Shown: positions 58,749-64,000 of the stretch, in pieces
Layout of the letters: each line of letters starts with the position of its first letter
Position numbering within the stretch: position 1 is the first letter of the stretch
Assembly: GCA_963821705.1 (NCBI GenBank)
Contig: CAWGEV010000005.1
Coordinates: forward strand, 496,001-560,000
DNA length: 64,000 nt
From: DASUPK01 sp963821705
GTDB taxonomy: Bacteria > Actinomycetota > Thermoleophilia > Solirubrobacterales > 70-9
Direction: 5' to 3'
Translations under genes and position numbers: made by a program
Notes under the pieces: model-generated
The model's database searches: none
What the model saw: the letters and a program-made list of their open reading frames with translations, nothing else
Told to the model about the DNA's origin: nothing

Positions 58749-58782
58749 GGCGGCGGGCGTCGCCCTGCCGGCGCCCGCCGCC
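58749..58782 (-). terminator. hairpin terminator after the dodecin gene
   Basis: An 11-bp perfect stem GGCGGCGGGCG/CGCCCGCCGCC encloses a 12-base loop, 17 bp past the dodecin stop. On the minus strand it is followed by CCTCTTGATCTC, only moderately T-rich. A strong GC hairpin in this place probably ends the transcript, though a Rho role cannot be excluded. Confidence 0.55.
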
Positions 58783-58799
58783 AGCTCTCCTCCCAAGGC

Positions 58800-59009
58800 T
58801 CAGTCGACGTCGGTGCCTTCGACCAGGAACGCGACCCGGACGTGCGCGCGCCACTCGTCCAGGTTCTCCCCCCGGAGGCCCGTGGAGACGACGTCGATCG
58901 CGCGGATGTTCCGAAGCGAGCTCTGGGCCTGCTTCAGCGCCTGCTGTGCGGCGTCATCCGAAGACTTCTTGGAGCTTCCGACCAGCTCGATGATCTTTAC
59001 GACCGCCAC
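58800..59009 (-). CDS. dodecin family flavin-binding protein
   Basis: This 69-aa protein has the dodecin pattern: VVKIIELVGSSKKSSDDAAQ, then ALKQAQSSLRNIRAIDVVST, then EWRAHVRVAFLVE. Dodecins assemble into 12-mers and store riboflavin, FMN or CoA-like ligands. A central Trp/Arg pair (EWRAHV) lies where flavin stacks. It is last in the carboxylase gene group, 75 bp after the epsilon-like subunit gene. Confidence 0.9.
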   Translation of the reverse strand: MAVVKIIELVGSSKKSSDDAAQQALKQAQSSLRNIRAIDVVSTGLRGENLDEWRAHVRVAFLVEGTDVD

Positions 59010-59084
59010 GAGGCCTCCTCTTCTGAGCGCGATGGGTTTACGGCAAGTGTTCTATTGCACTTGCGGCCCACGCACAAGCCCCGC

Positions 59085-59318
59085 TCAGGCGCCGCGAGCG
59101 ATCCCCCAGCCGCTGCCCAACCCGCTCCGCGACGACACGCCCTCCCGCAGCCCGGCCTGCTGCCAGCGATTCGCCTCGGCGGGCCGGGGGGCGGGGGCGG
59201 TCTCCCACAGGAAGCGCTGCAGCGCCGCCGCGATAGCCGCCGCCTCCTCCGCGGAGGCGGCACCGGTCCTCAGCTCGATTCGCGGCCTGGGAGGGCTCTG
59301 CTTTCCGTTGCGCGCCAC
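59085..59318 (-). CDS. acyl-CoA carboxylase epsilon-like subunit
   Basis: This 77-aa protein starts 2 bp after the carboxyltransferase stop. It has a predicted helix AEEAAAIAAALQRFLWE and a C-terminal NRWQQAGLREGV, which matches the Trp/Arg-rich end of actinobacterial AccE/PccE proteins. In Streptomyces and mycobacteria this small subunit tightens the alpha-beta complex. Position beside the beta subunit is the main support; the motif is short. Confidence 0.72.
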   Translation of the reverse strand: MARNGKQSPPRPRIELRTGAASAEEAAAIAAALQRFLWETAPAPRPAEANRWQQAGLREGVSSRSGLGSGWGIARGA

Positions 59319-59320
59319 GC

Positions 59321-60889
59321 TTACAGCGGGATGTTGCCGTGCTTACGCTTCGGGCCCTCCACCCGCTTGGTCTGGAGGGTCCGGAGCGCGCGGATCAGCT
59401 TCGGGCGGGTCTGGTGGGGCTCGATCACGTCGTCGATGTAGCCGCGCTCGGCCGCCGAGTACGGGTTGGCGAAGTGCGCCTTGTAGTCGTCGATCAGCTT
59501 GGAGCGCCGCTCGTCCGGCGTCGGCGACTTCTGCAGGTCGCGCCGGTAGATGATGTTGACGGCGCCCTCGGGGCCCATCACCGCCACCTCAGCGGTCGGC
59601 CAGGCGAAGTTGAAGTCGGCCAGCATGTGCTTCGAGTTCATGACGTCGTAGGCGCCGCCGTAGGCCTTGCGGGTGACGACGGTGAGCTTCGGCACCGTCG
59701 CCTCGGTGAAGGCGTAGAGCAGCTTCGCGCCGTGGCGGATGATCCCGCCCCATTCCTGTGAGGTGCCGGGGAGGAAGCCGGGGACGTCGGTGAAGGTGAG
59801 CAGCGGCACGTTGAAGGCGTCGCAGGTGCGGACGAAGCGGGCCGCCTTCTCGGAGGCCTCGATGTCCAGGACCCCGGCGAGGAAGGCGGGCTGGTTGCCC
59901 ACCACCCCGATCGGGTGGCCGTCGAGGCGTGAGAAGCCGCAGACGATGTTCTTGGCGAAGTGCTCGTGGACCTCGAAGAAGTCGCCGTCGTCGACGATCC
60001 GCGAGATCACGTCCCGCATGTCGTAGGGCTTCTGCGGGTCATCGGGGACGATAGTGTCGAGTTCGGGGTCCTCGCGGTCGGGGTCGTCGGTCGGCTCGAC
60101 GCGCGGCGGCAACTCGAGGTTGTTGAGCGGCAGGAAGCTCATCAGGTACCGGACGTCCTCCAGGCACTGCTCCTCGTCGTCGGCGGCGAAGTGGGCGACT
60201 CCCGACTTCGAGTTGTGGCTCATCGCGCCGCCCAGCTCCTCGAACTCGACCTCCTCGCCGGTCACCGTCTTGATCACCTCTGGGCCCGTGATGAACATGT
60301 GGGAGGTCTCCTTGACCATGAAGATGAAGTCGGTCATGGCGGGCGAGTAGACCGCGCCGCCGGCGCACGGACCCATGATCAGGCTGATCTGCGGGATCAC
60401 GCCGGAGCAGTTCACGTTGCGGACGAAGACGTCGCCGTAGGCACCGAGCGAGACGACGCCCTCCTGGATCCGCGCCCCGCCGGAGTCGTTGATCCCGATC
60501 ACGGGAGCCCCGACCTTCGCGGCCAGGTCCATGACCTTGCACATCTTTTCGGCCATCACCTCGCCGAGCGAGCCGCCGAACACGGTGAAGTCCTGAGAGA
60601 AGACGAAGACCGTGCGGCCGTCGATCGTCCCGTAGCCGGTCACCACCGCGTCGCCGTAGGGGCGGCGCTTGTCCATCTCGAACTCGTGGGTGCGATGGCG
60701 GACGAAGGTGTCGAGCTCCTCGAAGGAGCCTGGGTCCAGGAGCTTCTCGATCCGCTCGCGGGCGGTGAGCTTGCCCTTGGCGTGCTGCTTCTCGACCGCT
60801 TCCTCGCTGCCGGCGTGCATCGCCTCGTCGCGCAGCTCACGGAGGTAGGCGAGCTTCTCCTCGTGAGTGACCGGGTTCTTCTCACGCAT
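59321..60889 (-). CDS. acyl-CoA carboxylase carboxyltransferase (beta) subunit
   Basis: This 522-aa crotonase-fold subunit transfers the carboxyl group from biotin to acyl-CoA. SQDFTVFGGSLGEVMAEK (near residue 95) and DSGGARIQEGV mark the first half. The second half has DVPGFLPGTSQEWGG, RKAYGGAYDVMNSKHM and MGPEGAVNIIYRR. It resembles the propionyl-CoA carboxylase beta/AccD5 group; residue-level substrate choice is not settled. The ATG overlaps the acyltransferase stop by 8 bp. The alpha subunit gene lies at 44929-46728. Confidence 0.95.
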   Translation of the reverse strand: MREKNPVTHEEKLAYLRELRDEAMHAGSEEAVEKQHAKGKLTARERIEKLLDPGSFEELDTFVRHRTHEFEMDKRRPYGDAVVTGYGTIDGRTVFVFSQDFTVFGGSLGEVMAEKMCKVMDLAAKVGAPVIGINDSGGARIQEGVVSLGAYGDVFVRNVNCSGVIPQISLIMGPCAGGAVYSPAMTDFIFMVKETSHMFITGPEVIKTVTGEEVEFEELGGAMSHNSKSGVAHFAADDEEQCLEDVRYLMSFLPLNNLELPPRVEPTDDPDREDPELDTIVPDDPQKPYDMRDVISRIVDDGDFFEVHEHFAKNIVCGFSRLDGHPIGVVGNQPAFLAGVLDIEASEKAARFVRTCDAFNVPLLTFTDVPGFLPGTSQEWGGIIRHGAKLLYAFTEATVPKLTVVTRKAYGGAYDVMNSKHMLADFNFAWPTAEVAVMGPEGAVNIIYRRDLQKSPTPDERRSKLIDDYKAHFANPYSAAERGYIDDVIEPHQTRPKLIRALRTLQTKRVEGPKRKHGNIPL

Positions 60890-62111
60890 CGGAGTGGCGG
60901 AGTCTAGGCGCAGCGACCGAGCGGAACGGGTGTCGTCGCGCGTCGAGCACCCAGCGCTTGATTGGCAGCTCGACGAACCGCCGCGAGACCCACGCGTAGG
61001 CGATCGAGATCGGAAGCACCGTCCCGAACCAGAGCAGGGCGGCCTTGGGGCTGCCGTCTCGTGGGAGGTCGAGCCAGACCAGACCGACGTACCACGCGGC
61101 GACCAGGTGGATCAGGTAGATCCCGTAGCTGAGCTCGGCGAGCTTGGCGGCGGGCCGATTCGCGAACGGCTTCTGGAGCCAGAGCGGCGCGAGGATGATC
61201 GAAGCCATCAGCGCCGCCCGGGACGCGGAGAAGGCCATCGTCAGGACCGGGGTCTCGCGGGCGGTGCTGCCGCCGATGATCCCGGTCGAGGCGTTCGAGG
61301 CGTGACGGCCGTAGAGGTAGGCGCAGATCGCGCAGGCGACGAGCGAGGCTGCGGCGGCGACCAGGGCTCGTCCCCGGAGCCGGCGCACCAGGTCCCGCTT
61401 GCCGATCTCCACGTAGGCCCAGGCCCCGGTCATGCCCAGCGCGAAGGAGAACGCCCAGCCGGGCAGCTCGTCGGTCGCGATCAGCTGGCTCACCCAGGTC
61501 GCCTCGTTGCTGTGATCGAGCCAGCCGAAGACGCCCGGCAGGTGGATGACGGCCAGCTTCCAGCCGAGGGTCATCGCCGCCGCGATGGCCAGCCCGGTCA
61601 GCGGGTGGCGGTAGTAGGAGCGAGCGATGAACGGGAAGACGAAGTAGAAGCCGACGATCACGGAGATCATCCAGAGGGCGCCGTTGATGCCCAGGCCGAC
61701 CTGAAAGGTGCCGTCGAAGAGGCGGATCGGCATCTGGAGCGCAGCCATGTCGGCCAAGATCTCGGGGAGCCGGTGGAAGAACCTGAAGTCCGCCTGCCCG
61801 GGGACGACGACCAGCAGGAGGATGACCACCGCGATGCTCAGCCAGTAGGCCGGCAGCAGCCGAACGGCGCGGCCGACGGCGAAGTCGCGAATCGAGCCGA
61901 GCCGCCCCTCCCGGAAGACCACCGGCAGGAAGATGACGAAGCCGGAGATGATGAAGAAGGTGTCGATGATGTTGCCCAGGAGGCCCCACGCCACCAGGGA
62001 GATGTGGGTCCCCGGGGTCACCACCTTCGAGAGCAGCAGCAGGTGCAGGCTGACCACCCCGAGGATGGCGTAGCCGCGGAATCCATCCAGGACCGGAGCG
62101 CGCCTTCCCAT
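60882..62111 (-). CDS. OafA/YrhL-type membrane acyltransferase (acyltransferase 3)
   Basis: This 409-aa protein has about ten transmembrane helices. It starts RRAPVLDGFRGYAILGVVSLHL, with the conserved Arg-containing DGFRG motif near residue 8 and a periplasmic-side His (VSLHL) typical of the family. SYGIYLIHLVAAWYV near residue 330 is the second motif. It transfers acetyl or similar groups to cell-surface glycans. It overlaps the carboxyltransferase gene by 8 bp, so it is expressed with lipid-precursor genes; the acceptor is unknown. Confidence 0.88.
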   Translation of the reverse strand: MGRRAPVLDGFRGYAILGVVSLHLLLLSKVVTPGTHISLVAWGLLGNIIDTFFIISGFVIFLPVVFREGRLGSIRDFAVGRAVRLLPAYWLSIAVVILLLVVVPGQADFRFFHRLPEILADMAALQMPIRLFDGTFQVGLGINGALWMISVIVGFYFVFPFIARSYYRHPLTGLAIAAAMTLGWKLAVIHLPGVFGWLDHSNEATWVSQLIATDELPGWAFSFALGMTGAWAYVEIGKRDLVRRLRGRALVAAAASLVACAICAYLYGRHASNASTGIIGGSTARETPVLTMAFSASRAALMASIILAPLWLQKPFANRPAAKLAELSYGIYLIHLVAAWYVGLVWLDLPRDGSPKAALLWFGTVLPISIAYAWVSRRFVELPIKRWVLDARRHPFRSVAAPRLRHSDA

Positions 62112-62145
62112 GGCGGGGCGATTCTAGGTAACGGCCCGGGGCGGC

Positions 62146-63762
62146 CTAGAAGAACGCGCCGCCGCGGTACTCGCCGAAGACGTCCCGCATCGCGTTGCAG
62201 ACGTCGCCGATCGAACCGCCCACCCGGAGGGCCTCCTTGATGGGCGGCAGCAGGTTGCCGTCGCCGCGGGCGACGTCGCGGAGGGTCTCCAGCCGCCGGT
62301 CGAGCTCGGCCTGGTCGCGCGCCCCCTTGAACTTCGCCAGGCGCGCGAGCTGCCGCCTCTCTGACTCCGGATCGACCCTGAGGATGTCGACGTCGTCGAC
62401 CTGGTCGGTGACGTACTTGTTGACGCCGACGATGATGTCCTGGCCGCTCTGGTAGCGCTCGTGGTAGCTGGCGGCAGACTCCTCGATCTCCCGCTGCATG
62501 AACTCGAGAGCGTTGACCGAGCCGCCCAGGTCCTCGACCTTCTTCATCAGCTCCCAGGAGCGCTCCTCGATCTCGTCGGTGAGGGACTCGACGAAGTAGG
62601 AGCCCGCGAAGGGGTCGACGGTGTCGGCGACGCCGGACTCGTGGGCGAGCACCTGCTGCGTGCGCAGCGCGATTCGCGCCGAGCGCTCGGTGGGGAGGGC
62701 GAGTGCCTCATCGAAGCCGTTGGTGTGGAGCGACTGGGTGCCGCCGGCGACCGCCGCGAAGCCCTGGAGGGCGACCCGGATGATGTTCACCTCCGGCTGC
62801 TGGGCCTGGAGGGTCACCCCGCCCGTCTGGGTGTGGAAGCGGATCATCTGCGCCTTCTCCTCGGTGGCGCCGAATCGCTCCTTCATGATGTGGGCCCACA
62901 TCCGGCGGACCGCCCGGAACTTGGCGATCTCCTGGAAGACGTTGTTGTGGCCGTTGAAGAAGAACGCGAGCCGCTGGCCGAACTTGTTGACGTCGAGGCC
63001 AGCGGCGATCCCCGCCTCCACATAGGCGATCGCGTTGGCGAGGGTGAAGGCCACCTCCTGCACGGCCGAGCAGCCCTTCTCGCGGATGTGGTACCCGCTG
63101 ATCGAGATCGTGTTCCACTTCGGCACGTTCTCGTCGCAGTACTCGAAGATGTTGGTGGTGAGCCGCATCGTCGGCTCGGGCGGGTAGATGTAGTTGCCGC
63201 GGGAGATGTACTCCTTGAGCACGTCGTTCTGGACGGTGCCGCGCAGCTCCTCTGAGGGAACGCCCTGCTCCTCGCCGACCAGCTCGTAGAGCAGCAGGAG
63301 GATCGCCGCGGGGGCGTTGATCGTCATCGAGGTCGAGACCTCGGCCAGCGAGATCTGGTCGAAGCAGATCCGCATGTCCTCGATCGTGTCGATGGGGACG
63401 CCGGTGCGGCCCACCTCTCCCTGGCAGAGGGGGTCGTCGGAGTCGCGGCCGAGCTGGGTGGGGAGGTCGAAGGCCATCGAGAGGCCGGTCGAGCCGTGCT
63501 CGGTCAGGTAGCGGTAGCGCTCGTTGGTGTCCTCGGGGCTGGCGAAGCCGGCGTACTGGCGCATCGTCCAGAGCCGGTCGCGGTACATGCCGGGATGGAT
63601 GCCGCGGGTGAAGGGGTACTCGCCGGGCTCGCCGAGGCGCTCCTGGAGGCCGGGCTTGACGTCGTCCTCCTCATACAGGCGCTTGATCTCGATCCCGGAG
63701 TCGGTGATCCGGTGCTCGGCGCGCTCCTCCTCGGGGAGCACCGGAGCGATGTAGCGATGCAC
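62146..63762 (-). CDS. methylmalonyl-CoA mutase-type large (alpha) subunit without B12 domain
   Basis: This 538-aa protein is the TIM-barrel substrate-binding half of a B12-dependent acyl-CoA mutase. It contains PFTRGIHPGMYRDR, LWTMRQYAGFASPEDTNERY, STSMTINAPAAI and FHTQTGGVTLQAQQP. There is no C-terminal cobalamin-binding domain, so a separate small subunit is needed. Where I align Tyr89 of propionibacterial MCM there is His in GIHPGMY, so succinyl-CoA/methylmalonyl-CoA, isobutyryl-CoA and 2-hydroxyisobutyryl-CoA are all conceivable. The start is a GTG. It lies in the same region as the carboxylase beta and epsilon-like genes. Confidence 0.9.
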   Translation of the reverse strand: MHRYIAPVLPEEERAEHRITDSGIEIKRLYEEDDVKPGLQERLGEPGEYPFTRGIHPGMYRDRLWTMRQYAGFASPEDTNERYRYLTEHGSTGLSMAFDLPTQLGRDSDDPLCQGEVGRTGVPIDTIEDMRICFDQISLAEVSTSMTINAPAAILLLLYELVGEEQGVPSEELRGTVQNDVLKEYISRGNYIYPPEPTMRLTTNIFEYCDENVPKWNTISISGYHIREKGCSAVQEVAFTLANAIAYVEAGIAAGLDVNKFGQRLAFFFNGHNNVFQEIAKFRAVRRMWAHIMKERFGATEEKAQMIRFHTQTGGVTLQAQQPEVNIIRVALQGFAAVAGGTQSLHTNGFDEALALPTERSARIALRTQQVLAHESGVADTVDPFAGSYFVESLTDEIEERSWELMKKVEDLGGSVNALEFMQREIEESAASYHERYQSGQDIIVGVNKYVTDQVDDVDILRVDPESERRQLARLAKFKGARDQAELDRRLETLRDVARGDGNLLPPIKEALRVGGSIGDVCNAMRDVFGEYRGGAFF

Positions 63763-63794
63763 GTCGTCCTCGATGCGGACAGGATAGATAGAGC

Positions 63795-64000
63795 TCAGGA
63801 GACGCTGATCCCCAGCTTGCCCTGTGTGTGTTTCTCCTGCAGGTCCGCGAGCGCCGCTCCCGCCTGCTCGAGCGGGTAGGTCCTCTGGATCGGGACCCTC
63901 AGGGTGTCCTCCCCCAGTAGCCCGGCGAGGGCCTCGATCGCTCCACGGTCGCCCGAGCCCATCACGTTGTGTCGGCCGGGCCCCTCGCCCGCCGCGCCCA
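63795..64000 (-). CDS. C-terminal part of a zinc-type alcohol dehydrogenase-like protein (partial)
   Basis: The minus-strand frame is open from the window end to TGA at 63795 and encodes 67 residues: GAIEALAGLLGEDTLRVPIQ, TYPLEQAGAALADLQ and KHTQGKLGIS. This is the usual end of MDR-family NADPH-quinone or alcohol dehydrogenases (the ...GKxVL-type C-terminus). The start lies outside the window. The enzyme half with the NAD site cannot be seen. Confidence 0.75.
   Translation of the reverse strand, partial: GAAGEGPGRHNVMGSGDRGAIEALAGLLGEDTLRVPIQRTYPLEQAGAALADLQEKHTQGKLGISVS

Overview
The window reads as chromosomal DNA of a high-GC actinobacterium. My best guess is class Thermoleophilia (Solirubrobacterales/Gaiellales-like). 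The clues are the high GC content, a fused PafB-PafC regulator, an acyl-CoA carboxylase with a small epsilon-like subunit, an lhr-nei pair arranged as in mycobacteria, and several secreted proteins with Lys/Cys-rich tails. There is no prophage, insertion sequence, CRISPR array or rRNA. One tRNA gene (tRNA-Phe) is present. Most of the window is housekeeping and metabolic genes in short operons with 1-8 bp overlaps.

Layout. 0-3.4 kb: an NAD(P)-binding epimerase-like gene, then groES-groEL under a promoter with a CIRCE operator and with a terminator after groEL. 3.4-11 kb: SRPBCC, ASCH, Pcm, Crp/Fnr regulator, Nei-type DNA glycosylase and the large helicase Lhr. 11-14.2 kb: rmlA-rmlD-rmlB for dTDP-sugar synthesis, without rmlC. 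14.2-22.2 kb: penicillin-acylase family hydrolase with a PPOX flavoprotein, MBL hydrolase, an ArsR/SRPBCC/VOC operon, fused PafBC, a lipoprotein and a native poly-His exported peptide. 22.3-32.6 kb: YhaM-like nuclease, endonuclease IV, a second penicillin acylase, a membrane glycosyltransferase-like protein, tRNA-Phe, a glucoamylase-like enzyme, and a TIGR00725 (SLOG) protein coupled to an MrfA-type helicase. 32.6-41 kb: a divergent dihydropteroate synthase flanked by inverted copies of a hairpin repeat, HAD phosphatase, SRPBCC, NTF2-like, ClpP, a second SRPBCC/ArsR module, a frameshifted cell-surface CSLREA protein, a DtxR-family regulator, a 59-aa charged protein, a frameshifted aminotransferase and an NTF2-like protein with a basic tail. 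41-49.5 kb: sucCD, haloacid dehalogenase, a secreted repeat protein, acyl-CoA carboxylase alpha, TauE/SafE, VOC, and a frameshifted acyltransferase. 49.6-55.4 kb: Rrf2 regulator, PHP phosphoesterase and the assimilatory sulfate operon (sulfite reductase, cysH, sat, cysC). 55.5-64 kb: VOC, two secreted proteins, ornithine cyclodeaminase family, dodecin, acyl-CoA carboxylase epsilon-like and beta subunits, an OafA-type acyltransferase, a methylmalonyl-CoA mutase-type large subunit and the 3' end of a zinc-type dehydrogenase.

How the genes fit together. The biotin carboxylase/BCCP, carboxyltransferase, epsilon-like subunit, mutase and succinyl-CoA synthetase fit a propionyl-CoA to succinyl-CoA route. 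Sulfate assimilation is nearly complete, and a cysteine-free Rrf2 protein beside it is a candidate regulator. Several DNA-repair or damage-response genes occur (lhr-nei, PafBC, nfo, MrfA-like).

The least ordinary signals are: (1) a hairpin repeat family with three copies; (2) two independent ArsR/SRPBCC modules whose promoters carry 5-bp inverted repeats with the same 6-bp spacer; (3) a Nei glycosylase with Ala in place of the catalytic Pro2; (4) a lipoprotein that seems to need an AUU start beside a poly-His peptide; and (5) three frame breaks, two of them in G/C homopolymers. I see no clear new defence or mobile system.
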